Shown: positions 24,658-32,915 of the stretch, piece by piece
Layout of the letters: every line of letters begins with the position of its first letter
How positions within the stretch are numbered: the first letter of the stretch is position 1
Assembly (NCBI RefSeq): GCF_000426185.1
Contig: NZ_AUEW01000016.1
Location: forward strand, 1-54,290
Source: Cellulomonas sp. URHD0024
Lineage (GTDB): Bacteria > Actinomycetota > Actinomycetes > Actinomycetales > Cellulomonadaceae
DNA: 54,290 bases
Direction of reading: 5' to 3'
Notes under the pieces: generated by a model
What the model was told of the DNA's origin: nothing
What the model saw: only the letters and a program-made list of their open reading frames with translations
The model's database searches: none
Position numbers and translations under genes: made by a program

Positions 24658-25353
24658 TCAGCCGACGAGGGCCGTCAGGACCGAGGTGAAGAAGCGCAGG
24701 CCGTCGACGCCCGTGCGGGGGCCCTTGGCGCCGTCCGGACCGAAGCCCGGCTCCACCGCGTGCTCGGGGTGCGGCATGAGGCCGACCACGTTGCCCGCGG
24801 CGTTCGAGATACCCGCGATGCCTCGTCGCGACCCGTTCGGGTTCGCCCCCTGGTAGCGGAAGACCACGCGGCCCTCGCCCTCCAGCTCGTCGAGCGTGTG
24901 CTCGTCGGCGACGTACTGGCCGTCCTGGTTCTTCAGCGGGATCGTGATGTGCTCGCCGGGCGCGTAGTCGCGCGTCCACGCGGTGTCCACGTTGTCCACG
25001 GACAGCACCTGCTCGCGGCAGACGAAGTGCAGGTGGTCGTTCTTGATCATCGAGCCCGGCAGCAGGTGGGCCTCGGTGAGCACCTGGAACCCGTTGCAGA
25101 TGCCGAGTACCGGCAGTCCCTTGTTGGCGGCGTCGACGATCTCACCCATGACCGGCGCGAACCGGCTGATCGCGCCCGCGCGCAGGTAGTCGCCGTAGGA
25201 GAAGCCACCGGGCAGGACGACCGCGTCGACTCCGTGCAGATCGGCGTCACCGTGCCACAGGCTCACGGCCTCGGCGCCGGCGAGGCGGACCGCGCGTGCC
25301 GCGTCCCGGTCGTCGAGCGTGCCGGGGAAGGTGACGACGCCGACGCGGGTCAT
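24658..25353 (-). CDS. purQ: FGAM synthase glutaminase subunit PurQ
   Basis: 231-aa class I glutamine amidotransferase supplying ammonia to PurL. The nucleophile elbow is [12 protein letters not shown] (Cys near 86) and the His/Glu pair is in [30 protein letters not shown] is the usual N-terminal block. ATG 25353 overlaps the purS stop by 4 nt. The downstream GNAT gene follows after 7 nt. Confidence 0.97.
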   Translation of the reverse strand: MTRVGVVTFPGTLDDRDAARAVRLAGAEAVSLWHGDADLHGVDAVVLPGGFSYGDYLRAGAISRFAPVMGEIVDAANKGLPVLGICNGFQVLTEAHLLPGSMIKNDHLHFVCREQVLSVDNVDTAWTRDYAPGEHITIPLKNQDGQYVADEHTLDELEGEGRVVFRYQGANPNGSRRGIAGISNAAGNVVGLMPHPEHAVEPGFGPDGAKGPRTGVDGLRFFTSVLTALVG

Positions 25354-25613
25354 GCCTGAGCGTCCTGCGCGTCTTCGTAGACCGCGACGACATCCTCGAT
25401 CACCGGGTTGGACAGGACGTGCTCGCCGGCCTCGCGGGCCGCCGCCAGGACCTCCTCGGTCACCGGCCCGTCGACCTCGAGCTCGAACCGCTTGCCCTGG
25501 CGGACCGAGGCGAACTGCCCGAACCCGAGCCGCGGCAGGGCGCCGGCGACGGCCTTGCCCTGCGGGTCGAGGATCTCGGGCTTCGGCATGACATCGACGA
25601 CGACTCGTCCCAC
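25350..25613 (-). CDS. purS: FGAM synthase subunit PurS
   Basis: 87-aa bridging subunit that joins PurL and Pur[20 protein letters not shown] and [17 protein letters not shown] are the family pattern. GTG 25613 has GGAG about 10 nt upstream. It is translationally coupled to purQ by an ATGA overlap. A TAGAAT -10 element sits 43 nt upstream. Confidence 0.96.
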   Translation of the reverse strand: MGRVVVDVMPKPEILDPQGKAVAGALPRLGFGQFASVRQGKRFELEVDGPVTEEVLAAAREAGEHVLSNPVIEDVVAVYEDAQDAQA

Positions 25614-25656
25614 GAAAGGGCTCCAGGTGTTCGCGCGGCGGTGGGGGGTCGCGGCG

Positions 25657-25662
25657 ATTCTA
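25657..25662 (-). promoter_or_regulatory. Putative -10 element of purS-purQ
   Basis: TAGAAT on minus, 43 nt before the purS GTG. The -35 would fall in the 3' end of the neighbouring gene and is weak. A 5' leader of about 35 nt is implied. Confidence 0.4.
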
Positions 25663-25667
25663 GCGAG

Positions 25668-26696
25668 TCACTGCGCGAGCTCCGTGCCGGTGTCCATGGG
25701 GGGCGCGAAGATCCCTTTCACGACCCGGTCGACGGGCGAGACCTGCCCGGTGGCGCCGATCGTCCAGACGTCGACGAGCGCCAGCTCTCCCAACGTCCGC
25801 GCGGCCTCGCGCCACGCCACCACCAGCACAGGGAGCAGCGCCACAGCCGAAGCCGAGATCGCGACGGCCACCTGTCCCCAGAGGGAGGCCAGCCCGATCA
25901 GCAGCGCCGCACCGAGCACGATGGCTGCGTCCCAGTGCGTCCCGTGGTCGACCATCCGACGAGCCCCCTGCTCGCGTCGGCGTGGGACCACCCGGCGCAG
26001 CCGCCGACCTGCCAGGACAGCGATCGCAGCCCCCACGGCCAACGCCACCGGCTGCACCCACCGAGCGCCGCCGATGCTCATCGGAGTCGCGATCGCCGCC
26101 ACCACCGCCGCCGCGCACGCCAGCCGGCCGAGCATCGGGCGGGCGCGGACGCGGTCCCGCAGGATCCACCCACGCGCGAGATCCGACGGGCCGAACGGTT
26201 CGTCGACCCCCGGGACGAGGTGCCTTCCGGCCTCTGTACGCCGCCTCCGCGCCGCGGTCGCAGCGGTCACGGTGGCGAGGAGCAAGAAGTAGGGGCCGAG
26301 CAGGTTCCACGCGACTGGATGCCCGATGACCAGTGGCACCACCACCCAGGCAAAGATCATGGGCGAGAAGCGCCACACCATCTGACGGAAGCCGAGCAGC
26401 GCACCCTCGATGTCGTCGCGAACCCAGCCGCGGTACCGCGGGGGCAGCCGCCTCCCGAAGATCCGGTACGCGGCGAGCAGGTGCAGCGGCGGACGCTCGC
26501 GGTGGCGGGTGCGGAATCCGTTCACGACGAGCCCCGCGCCGGACCGCAGGTCCAGCCTGGTCGCACCTGGTCCGGCAAGATCGGCCAGTACCGCAGTGAC
26601 CTCCGCCTCCTTGGACAGCCGCCAACGGCGTGGGTACGCGCGCAGATAGCGGTGCGCCGACCGCTCGAACGAGGTGCAGTGCTCGGGTGTCGCCAT
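25668..26696 (-). CDS. Multi-pass membrane protein co-encoded with PadR
   Basis: 342 aa. The first 100 residues are basic and soluble (RSAHRYLRAYPRRWR, the kind of start seen in actinobacterial PadR-linked membrane proteins). They are followed by about six to seven hydrophobic helices from residue 105, with Arg-rich loops. No family with a known function is recognised. It begins right after the PadR stop (ATG 26696; a GTG at 26702 would give a GTGA overlap), so it is surely co-transcribed with the regulator. Possibly an envelope or permease-like target of PadR control. Confidence 0.75.
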   Translation of the reverse strand: MATPEHCTSFERSAHRYLRAYPRRWRLSKEAEVTAVLADLAGPGATRLDLRSGAGLVVNGFRTRHRERPPLHLLAAYRIFGRRLPPRYRGWVRDDIEGALLGFRQMVWRFSPMIFAWVVVPLVIGHPVAWNLLGPYFLLLATVTAATAARRRRTEAGRHLVPGVDEPFGPSDLARGWILRDRVRARPMLGRLACAAAVVAAIATPMSIGGARWVQPVALAVGAAIAVLAGRRLRRVVPRRREQGARRMVDHGTHWDAAIVLGAALLIGLASLWGQVAVAISASAVALLPVLVVAWREAARTLGELALVDVWTIGATGQVSPVDRVVKGIFAPPMDTGTELAQ

Positions 26697-26698
26697 CG

Positions 26699-27040
26699 TC
26701 ACGCACCGCCCAGGGCGAGGCGGCCGGCAGGGGCGAGCAGTCGCTGGGCGCGCGCGGCGAGGCCCGCGATCCGAGCGGTCTCCTCCGTGAGCACGTCGCG
26801 GCCCGACGGGGTCAGCCGGTAGTAGCGGCGCAGGCGGCCGTCCACGACGATCTCGCCCGACGCTTCTGCGTACTGCGCGGCGACGAGCCGGTCCAGGATG
26901 CCGTACAACGTTCCCGCCCCCAGATGCACACGGTCGTCGGAGATCTCCTTGACGGCCTGGACGACGCCGTAGCCGTGCCGCGGTTCCTGGGCGAGCGCGA
27001 GCAGGACCAGGTATGCCTGCTCGCTCATCCGAAATGTCAC
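26699..27040 (-). CDS. PadR-family transcriptional regulator
   Basis: 113-aa winged-helix repressor. SEQAYLVLLALAQEPRHGYG at the start and LGAGTLYGILDRLVAAQYAE then RRYYRLTPSGRDVL are the PadR hallmarks. Length fits the short PadR-s2 class. GTG 27040, or ATG 27028 four codons later. A perfect 12-bp palindrome CGATATATATCG lies 3 nt upstream of the GTG, a plausible autoregulatory operator. It is co-transcribed with the membrane protein downstream, and a DMT transporter diverges at 27116. Confidence 0.92.
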   Translation of the reverse strand: MTFRMSEQAYLVLLALAQEPRHGYGVVQAVKEISDDRVHLGAGTLYGILDRLVAAQYAEASGEIVVDGRLRRYYRLTPSGRDVLTEETARIAGLAARAQRLLAPAGRLALGGA

Positions 27041-27043
27041 GGT

Positions 27044-27055
27044 CGATATATATCG
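27044..27055. promoter_or_regulatory. Palindrome CGATATATATCG, candidate PadR operator
   Basis: A perfect 12-bp AT-rich palindrome in a 70+ % GC context, 3 nt upstream of the padR GTG and 60 nt upstream of the divergent transporter start. It could double as the padR -10 region. Confidence 0.6.
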
Positions 27056-27115
27056 CGCGGCGACCCATCAGGGCAATTCGTCGGGGATGTCACCGGTAGG
27101 GGTGATGATGCGCGC

Positions 27116-28045
27116 ATGAGCTCCTCCGGGTCGACGCGTGGATGGCTCGGCTCGTACCTGCTGCTCGCCGTGCTGTGGGGATGCAGCTTCCTGTTCATCG
27201 CCACGTCGCTGCAGTCGTTCACGCCCACGCAGGTCGCCTTCGGGCGGATCGTCGTCGGCCTCGCCCTGCTCGTCGTCGTGCTGCTGGTCCGTCGCGAACG
27301 CGTCCGGGTGCAGCGGCGCCTGATCGGGGACTTCGTCCTGGTCGGCGCGGTGATGACCGCAATCCCGTTCGTGCTCTTCGGGCTGGCCGAGCAACGGGTG
27401 AGCACGGTGCTCGCGGGGTTGGTGAATGCCACCACTCCCCTGTTCACGGCCCTGTTCGTCGCGCTCCTGATCCCCACCGAACGGCCCGACCGGGTGCAGC
27501 TCGGCGGGCTGCTGCTGGGGTTCGGCGGCATCGCCGTGCTGCTCGGCGTCTGGGACGCCGGGACGATCGACCTGGCCGGCGGGCTCATGCTCCTGGGCGC
27601 GACCTTCTGCTACGGCCTAGGGAACGCGTGGGGGCGGTTCCGCCTGACGAGCACCGGGATGTCGACCGTCGCCACGCCGGCCGTCCAGCTCGTGGTGGGC
27701 GCACTGGTGGTGCTGCCGTTCGCCGCCGCGGCGCCGCGGCCCGGTCCGCTCGCGCCTGCACCGGCGCTGGCGCTGCTCGCGCTCGGCCTCGGCGGGACCG
27801 GGCTGGCCTACGTGCTGTTCTGGCGGGTCATGTCCGTGGCGGGTGCGACCGTCGCGGCGAGCGTCACCTACGTCATCCCGGTCGTGTCGACCGCGCTCGG
27901 CGTGGTCGTGCTGCACGAGGGTCTGACCTGGTACGAGCCGGTCGGCGGCGCCATCGTGCTCGCCGGTGTCGCGCTGACGCAGCTGGGGGCCGCGCGCCGG
28001 CGCCGAACGGCGAGCATCGCCCGGGAGACCGTGACGGCGCGTTGA
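27116..28045 (+). CDS. DMT-superfamily transporter (two EamA domains)
   Basis: 309-aa inner-membrane protein with ten predicted helices in two homologous EamA halves. The first half has WGCSFLFIATSL and FGRIVVGLALL; the second has YVLFWRVMSVAGATVAASVTYVIPVVS and EGLTWYEPVGGAIVLAGV. Likely exports a metabolite or amino acid; the substrate is unknown. It is divergent from padR with the palindromic site between, so PadR may regulate it too. ATG 27116 fits the start of the first helix. Confidence 0.9.
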   Translation: MSSSGSTRGWLGSYLLLAVLWGCSFLFIATSLQSFTPTQVAFGRIVVGLALLVVVLLVRRERVRVQRRLIGDFVLVGAVMTAIPFVLFGLAEQRVSTVLAGLVNATTPLFTALFVALLIPTERPDRVQLGGLLLGFGGIAVLLGVWDAGTIDLAGGLMLLGATFCYGLGNAWGRFRLTSTGMSTVATPAVQLVVGALVVLPFAAAAPRPGPLAPAPALALLALGLGGTGLAYVLFWRVMSVAGATVAASVTYVIPVVSTALGVVVLHEGLTWYEPVGGAIVLAGVALTQLGAARRRRTASIARETVTAR

Positions 28046-28053
28046 CCGCTCGG

Positions 28054-28059
28054 TACCGT
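28054..28059 (+). promoter_or_regulatory. Putative -10 hexamer, leaderless endonuclease gene
   Basis: TACCGT lies 6 nt before the GTG at 28066, identical in sequence and spacing to the site at 6979. Confidence 0.45.
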
Positions 28060-28065
28060 CGCCAC

Positions 28066-28890
28066 GTGAGCACCGCAGAACCGGGGTACGACCCGGAGTT
28101 CCTCGGCCCGCCGGTGCCGCTGCCGCGAACGACGCAGACCGTCCGGGAGCTGCCGTCGACGCACTTCACGGTGCTGCTCGACCCGGTGCGCAGGCTGGCG
28201 GCTGCGACGGCGGTGAACATCGACGGCGCGAGGCTGCGGGACCTGCCCCGCACCGACGACTGGCACCTCGATCCACGCGTCCCCGCGAGCGAGCAGGCCG
28301 GGCCGGAGCTGTACGCGCACAACGACCTCGACCGCGGGCACCTGGTCCGCCGTCGCGACCCCGTCTGGGGGCCGGCGGCCGCGGCCGCCAACGAGCAGAC
28401 CTTCGCCTACCCCAACGTGGCCCCGCAGGCCTCCGCGTTCAACCAGGGCGAGCAGCTCTGGGCGGGTCTCGAGGACCACATGCTGACCTACGCGAGCACG
28501 TACCTGCTGCGGTTGTCGGTGTTCACGGGTCCGGTGCTCGCCGAGGACGACCCGGTCTACCGCGGCGTCGGGATACCACGCAGGTTCTGGAAGGTGGCGG
28601 CCTGGGCTGTCGGCGGCACCGACCTGCGCTCCGCCGCGTTCCTGCTCGACCAGTCGTCTCTGATCGCGAACCTGCCGCGCGACGTCCCGCCGCTGCGCCC
28701 GTTCCTGACGTTCCAGCTGCCCGTCGCCGACGTCGAGGGGCTCACCGGCCTGGATCTCGGGCCGCTGCCTGCCGCCGACGTCCTGGAGCCCGCAACCGCG
28801 GCGCGCGCTTCGCGATGGATCGAGCTGACGACGGAGGACGACATCGTGCTCGGTCAGAGCCCGAGCGCCGACCCGGTGAGCCGCTCGTAG
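28066..28890 (+). CDS. DNA/RNA non-specific endonuclease family protein
   Basis: 274 aa of the beta-beta-alpha metal (NucA-like) nuclease fold. The catalytic block is YAHNDLDRGHLVRRRDPVWG (DRGH at about 88-91), followed by the metal-binding Asn region FAYPNVAPQASAFNQG and WAGLEDHML. No signal peptide is present, so it may act inside the cell or leave by another route; no immunity gene is visible nearby. Its last 37 nt overlap the 3' end of the convergent purC gene. GTG 28066 is supported by TACCGT 6 nt upstream. Confidence 0.9.
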   Translation: MSTAEPGYDPEFLGPPVPLPRTTQTVRELPSTHFTVLLDPVRRLAAATAVNIDGARLRDLPRTDDWHLDPRVPASEQAGPELYAHNDLDRGHLVRRRDPVWGPAAAAANEQTFAYPNVAPQASAFNQGEQLWAGLEDHMLTYASTYLLRLSVFTGPVLAEDDPVYRGVGIPRRFWKVAAWAVGGTDLRSAAFLLDQSSLIANLPRDVPPLRPFLTFQLPVADVEGLTGLDLGPLPAADVLEPATAARASRWIELTTEDDIVLGQSPSADPVSRS

Positions 28891-29741
28891 GCCTCGAGGT
28901 ACCTGTCACGGGTCCGGAGCACGACGTCCTGCGGCAGGCCGGGCGGCGGCGCGTCCGAGCGACGGTCCCAGCCGGACGCCGACGACGTCAGCCAGTCACG
29001 GACGTACTGCTTGTCGAAGGACGGCTGCGCGTGGCCCGGCTCCCAGGCGTCCGCCGGCCAGAACCGCGAGGAGTCCGGCGTCAGCACCTCGTCGCCGAGC
29101 GTGATCGCACCCGTCACCGGGTCGGTGCCGAACTCGAGCTTGGTGTCAGCGAGGATCACGCCGCGTTCGCGCGCGATGCCCTCGGCCCGCGCGTAGACGG
29201 CGAGCGTGAGGTCACGCAGGGTTGCGGCGTCGTCGGCACCGATGGTCTCGACCACCGTCTCGAAGGGCACGTTCTCGTCGTGGTCCCCCAGCGCGGCCTT
29301 GGTGGCGGGCGTGAAGATCGGCGACGGCAGCCGCGACCCGTCGACCAGTCCGGGCGGCAACGAGATGCCCGTCACGGAGCCGGACACCTCGTACTCGGCA
29401 AGCCCTGAACCGGTCAGGTAGCCGCGCGCGACGCACTCGACAGGGAACATCTCGAGCCGGCGGCAGATCATGGCGCGGCCCGACACCTCGGCCGGGACGT
29501 CCGTCGAGACCACGTGGTTGGGCACGAGGTCGGCGAGCTGGTCGAACCACCACAGGCTGAGCGTGGTGAGCACGACGCCCTTGCCGGGGATTCCGGGGCT
29601 GAGCACGTGGTCGTAGGCGGACACACGGTCGCTGGCGACGACGAGCACCACGTCCCCGAGCTCCGACGGTGTGGTCGGCACATACAGGTCGCGGACCTTG
29701 CCCGAGTACGTGTGGGTCCAGCCGGGGAGCTCAGAAGTCAC
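28854..29741 (-). CDS. purC: SAICAR synthase PurC
   Basis: 295-aa ATP-dependent ligase joining aspartate to CAIR in purine synthesis. HTYSGKVRDLYV, SDRVSAYDHVLSPGIPGKG, CVARGYLTGSGLAEY and LADTKLEFG are consecutive family motifs. Length suits the actinobacterial PurC class. GTG 29741; CACACT lies 7 nt upstream, a weak leaderless -10. Its stop lies inside the 3' end of the convergent nuclease gene. Confidence 0.97.
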   Translation of the reverse strand: MTSELPGWTHTYSGKVRDLYVPTTPSELGDVVLVVASDRVSAYDHVLSPGIPGKGVVLTTLSLWWFDQLADLVPNHVVSTDVPAEVSGRAMICRRLEMFPVECVARGYLTGSGLAEYEVSGSVTGISLPPGLVDGSRLPSPIFTPATKAALGDHDENVPFETVVETIGADDAATLRDLTLAVYARAEGIARERGVILADTKLEFGTDPVTGAITLGDEVLTPDSSRFWPADAWEPGHAQPSFDKQYVRDWLTSSASGWDRRSDAPPPGLPQDVVLRTRDRYLEAYERLTGSALGL

Positions 29742-29819
29742 GGGGACAAGTGTGGCGCACGACGAAGGCTCACCCGAACGGTCGATCACTGCGGCCGCCC
29801 TGGATGCCGTTGCTTGGGC

Positions 29820-30596
29820 ATGCGCTCCACGCGGCTCGTTCGCACAGCCGCCGGTCTCGTCGGCGTGCTCGTGCTCGCCGCTGCGTGTGCGCAGCCACCG
29901 GTCTCGGCCGCGCCGCCCCCGCTGCCCGGCATGACGCCCGTCCCGGTCGTCGCAGCCGGCCCCGTCGCGACGTCCGCCGGCGGACTCGCGCTGACCGCCG
30001 AGCAGATCGCTTCGGCCTTCCTGGCTGCCGCCGACGTCCCCGCCGGGTGGGAGCCCAGGACGCCGCCCGCGCACGACGCACCGGCGACGAGCCTCGGCTT
30101 CGCCGCGCCGAACGCCTTGTCCGTCGACCCGGCGCCGTGCGCCGAGATGGGACTGGCCGGCACCCCGTCGGCCCCGGCGGTCGCGTTCGCGCGGGTCGGG
30201 TTCTACACCCCGGAGCGGGCCTACGTCACCGAGGAGGTCTCCACGTGGCCTGACGGGAGCGCCGGAGCGGGCATGATCACGGCGGTCCGGTCGTGGATGG
30301 CGTCCTGCCCCGCGTACAAGGTCACGTCGCAGGACGGGACCATCTCGAGCTACCACCTGGCGGCGATACAGATCCCCGCCATGGGCGACCAGGTCGTCGG
30401 CCTGCGCATCACCGGGCAGCTCACGGGGGCGGGAGGCGAGGACGCCGGGACGTTCACGCTCGACACGGCCGTCGTGGCCGTCGGACACATGGTCCTCACG
30501 CTCGCCGCGGGCGGCGAGGGAACGATCGACCCCACGCTCTTCGCCCAGCTGACCACCACCGCGACCTCGAAGGTCCAGGCCGCCGCGGGAGCCTGA
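29820..30596 (+). CDS. Putative lipoprotein of unknown function
   Basis: 258 aa. Signal peptide with lipobox LAAAC, lipid-anchored Cys at residue 23, then a Pro/Ala-rich linker and a globular domain from about 60 (IASAFLAAADVPAGWEPRTP; MITAVRSWMASCPAYKV; DQVVGLRITGQL). It resembles PknH sensor-like extracellular domains of actinobacteria in general layout (paired Cys in PAPCAEMG and ASCPAY), but I cannot assign it with confidence. It ends 2 nt from the stop of the convergent gene. Confidence 0.75.
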   Translation: MRSTRLVRTAAGLVGVLVLAAACAQPPVSAAPPPLPGMTPVPVVAAGPVATSAGGLALTAEQIASAFLAAADVPAGWEPRTPPAHDAPATSLGFAAPNALSVDPAPCAEMGLAGTPSAPAVAFARVGFYTPERAYVTEEVSTWPDGSAGAGMITAVRSWMASCPAYKVTSQDGTISSYHLAAIQIPAMGDQVVGLRITGQLTGAGGEDAGTFTLDTAVVAVGHMVLTLAAGGEGTIDPTLFAQLTTTATSKVQAAAGA

Positions 30597-30598
30597 CC

Positions 30599-31000
30599 TC
30601 AGAGGAGGTCCGCACCGCCCTCGAGCCCCTCGGGGATCGGCAGCCCGACCAGCCGGATGAGCCGCTCGACCGTCTCCTCGACGAACGTGTCCTCGGGCTC
30701 GTCGACGTGCTCCTCCGCGAGCAGCCGCCGCACGTGCTTGGCCTCGACGTCCACCGCACCCACCAGCAGCGCCCAGTCTGCGAACGCCTCGGCCTCGGCG
30801 GCGAGGTCGACGGGGTCGGACTCGGCGGGGTCGTCGAAGAAGTCGCGCGGCTGGAACCCCAGGTAGAAGCGTCCGAGGCCCGGCGGCGCCGGCGCGTACT
30901 CGACGCTGGCGATGTCTCCGTCGCGCACCTCGATCTGCAGGCTCGGCGTGACCGCGGCGTCGCCGCCCCAGGCCCCGTCCCCGTACACGAATCCGCCCAT
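30599..31000 (-). CDS. Conserved hypothetical protein
   Basis: 133 aa, acidic, no TM or signal. LGRFYLGFQPRDFFDDPAES, then a Glu/Asp-rich helical region (DWALLVGAVDVEAKHVRRLL; DTFVEETVERLIRLVG). No family recognised. ATG 31000 faces the ATG of the ATPase gene at 31019 with only 18 nt between; CAGTAT 6 nt upstream suggests a leaderless transcript. Confidence 0.68.
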   Translation of the reverse strand: MGGFVYGDGAWGGDAAVTPSLQIEVRDGDIASVEYAPAPPGLGRFYLGFQPRDFFDDPAESDPVDLAAEAEAFADWALLVGAVDVEAKHVRRLLAEEHVDEPEDTFVEETVERLIRLVGLPIPEGLEGGADLL

Positions 31001-31005
31001 GCAGC

Positions 31006-31012
31006 GATACTG
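31006..31012. promoter_or_regulatory. Overlapping divergent -10 elements in an 18-nt gap
   Basis: GATACT (31006-31011, plus) lies 7 nt before ATG 31019, and CAGTAT (31012-31007, minus) lies 6 nt before ATG 31000. Both promoters would share the same base pairs, with their -35 boxes inside the opposite coding region. Confidence 0.45.
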
Positions 31013-31018
31013 CCCCAC

Positions 31019-31537
31019 ATGACCGCCACACCCGTGCTCGTCGTGCTCGGCGGGTTGCCCGGAACGGGCAAGACGACGCTCGCCCGACTTCTGGCCCGCG
31101 ACCTCGGCGCAGCCCACCTGCGGATCGACACCCTCGAGCAGGCGGTCGTGCAGTCGTCGCTCCGCGTGCCCGCCGCGGCCGAGGTGGGCTACACGGCGGC
31201 GGCCGGCGTGGCCCGTGACAACCTGCGCCTCGGCCTCTCGGTCGTCGCGGACTGCGTCAACCCGGTGGCGGAGAGCCAGGCGGGATGGCACGCGGTCGCG
31301 GCGGCGACACGTGCCCGGCTCGTCGAGATCCAGCTCCTGTGCTCCGATCCGGCAGAGCACCGTCGGCGGGTCGAGGACCGCGTCGCCGACATCCCCGGAC
31401 ACGTCCAGCCCACCTGGGCCGACGTCTCCACGACCGAGCTCGCCCCGTGGCCGGGGGCCGTCCGGCTGGACTCCGCCCACCGCGCTCCGGCCGACCTGGC
31501 GCTCGACGCGCGCAGCGTGATCGACGCCGGCGCCTGA
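31019..31537 (+). CDS. AAA-type P-loop kinase-like ATPase
   Basis: 172 aa. Walker A GLPGTGKTTLARLLA at about 11-25, then RIDTLEQAV, SVVADCVNPVAESQAGWHAV and LCSDPAEHRRRVEDR, the arrangement of small zeta-toxin/gluconate-kinase-like phosphotransferases. The likely role is phosphorylation of a small molecule; the substrate is unknown. Divergent from the hypothetical gene at 31000 and leaderless by the same criterion. It ends 3 nt from the convergent purD stop. Confidence 0.85.
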   Translation: MTATPVLVVLGGLPGTGKTTLARLLARDLGAAHLRIDTLEQAVVQSSLRVPAAAEVGYTAAAGVARDNLRLGLSVVADCVNPVAESQAGWHAVAAATRARLVEIQLLCSDPAEHRRRVEDRVADIPGHVQPTWADVSTTELAPWPGAVRLDSAHRAPADLALDARSVIDAGA

Positions 31538-31540
31538 GAG

Positions 31541-32845
31541 CTAGACGAGCGGGCCGTCCGCGGCGGAGGCCGCGATGTCGTTGCGGTGGTGCGAGTACGG
31601 CAGCTCGATCTGCTCGACCCCGGCGTAGGCCGCGGCACGGGCGGCCGCGAGGTTCGACCCGACGCCGACGACCGAGAGGACCCGCCCACCGGCAGCCACG
31701 AGGTGCGCACCGTCGATCGCGTCGTCGTCGTCGGCCGCGGAGTTCTGCCGAAGGGCGGTGCCAGCGTGCAGGACGTGCACCCCGGGCACGGCCTCGGCGT
31801 CCTCGATCCCGGTGATCGGGTCGCCGGACCGGACCGTCCCCGGGTACCCGCCCGAGGCGACGACGATCGTCACGGCCGCGGCGTCGAGCCACTCCAGCGG
31901 CGGCAGCGCACCGAGCGTGCCGGTCGCCGCGGCGTACAGCACCCCCGCGAGCGGCGTGGCCATCCGCGGCAGCACGACCTGCGTCTCAGGGTCGCCGAAG
32001 CGGGCGTTGAACTCGACCACTCGAACGCCCTTGCTGGTCATGGCCAGCCCCACGTAGAGCACCCCGGCGAACGGGGTCCCGCGACGGGCCATCTCGGCGA
32101 TGGTGGGCCGCGCCACCCGGTTCATCACGTCCTCGACGAGGTTGTGCGGCGCCCACGGCAGCGGCGAGTACGCGCCCATGCCGCCGGTGTTGGGACCCTC
32201 GTCGCCGTCGCGGACACGCTTGAAGTCCTGCGCGGGCACGAGCGGCACCGCGTCGACACCGTCGGACAGGACGAACAGCGAGATCTCGGGCCCGTCGAGA
32301 TACTCCTCGATCACCACCGTGCCACCCGGCTTGGCCAGGCAGTCGGCCGCGTGCGCGAGCGCCTCGGCGCGGTCGTTCGTGACGACGACGCCCTTGCCCG
32401 CGGCGAGCCCGTCGTCCTTGACCACGTACGGCGGCCCGAACGTGTCCAGGCCGGCCGCGGCCGCGTCGACGGTCGTCGCGACCCGCGGCTCGGCGGTCGG
32501 GACGCCGGCGGCGGCCATGACCTCCTTGGCGAACGCCTTGGATCCCTCGAGCTGCGCGGCGGCGGCCGACGGACCGAAGGCGGCGATCCCTGCGGCGCGC
32601 ACCGCGTCCGCGACGCCCGCGACCAGTGGAGCCTCGGGCCCGACGACGACCAGGTCCGCACCCACGCGACCGGCGAGCTCGGCGACCGCCGCGCCGTCCA
32701 GCTGGTCGACCGCGTGCAGCCGGGCCAGCAGGCCGATGCCGGGGTTGCCCGGCGCGGCATGGAGCTCGGTCACCGCAGGATCGAGGGAGAGCGCACGCAC
32801 GAGGGCGTGCTCACGGGCGCCGGTGCCGACGACGAGGATCTTCAC
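31541..32845 (-). CDS. purD: Phosphoribosylamine-glycine ligase PurD
   Basis: 434-aa ATP-grasp enzyme, step 2 of purine synthesis. VVGTGAREHALVRAL at the start, VVGPEAPLVAGVADAVRAAG, YVVKDDGLAAGKGVVV, then GDEGPNTGGMGAYSPLPW and VEFNARFGDPETQVVLPR are the complete motif series. GTG 32845 begins the Rossmann strand directly; TAGGCT lies 8 nt upstream. It lies alone on minus between two plus-strand genes. Confidence 0.97.
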   Translation of the reverse strand: MKILVVGTGAREHALVRALSLDPAVTELHAAPGNPGIGLLARLHAVDQLDGAAVAELAGRVGADLVVVGPEAPLVAGVADAVRAAGIAAFGPSAAAAQLEGSKAFAKEVMAAAGVPTAEPRVATTVDAAAAGLDTFGPPYVVKDDGLAAGKGVVVTNDRAEALAHAADCLAKPGGTVVIEEYLDGPEISLFVLSDGVDAVPLVPAQDFKRVRDGDEGPNTGGMGAYSPLPWAPHNLVEDVMNRVARPTIAEMARRGTPFAGVLYVGLAMTSKGVRVVEFNARFGDPETQVVLPRMATPLAGVLYAAATGTLGALPPLEWLDAAAVTIVVASGGYPGTVRSGDPITGIEDAEAVPGVHVLHAGTALRQNSAADDDDAIDGAHLVAAGGRVLSVVGVGSNLAAARAAAYAGVEQIELPYSHHRNDIAASAADGPLV

Positions 32846-32902
32846 GGGGCGTGAGCCTACCTATCCGACGTACAAGAGCCGATGGCGGACCACCGAATGG
32901 GC

Positions 32903-32908
32903 GATACT
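32903..32908 (+). promoter_or_regulatory. Putative -10 hexamer, leaderless GNAT gene
   Basis: GATACT lies 7 nt before the ATG at 32916, the same hexamer and spacing as in front of the ATPase gene at 31019. Confidence 0.45.
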
Positions 32909-32915
32909 CGGCGCC

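Noticed and set aside
28066..28890. The DNA/RNA endonuclease as part of a defence or toxin system
   Set aside because: No signal, immunity, restriction or helicase partner is adjacent; neighbours are a DMT exporter and purC.
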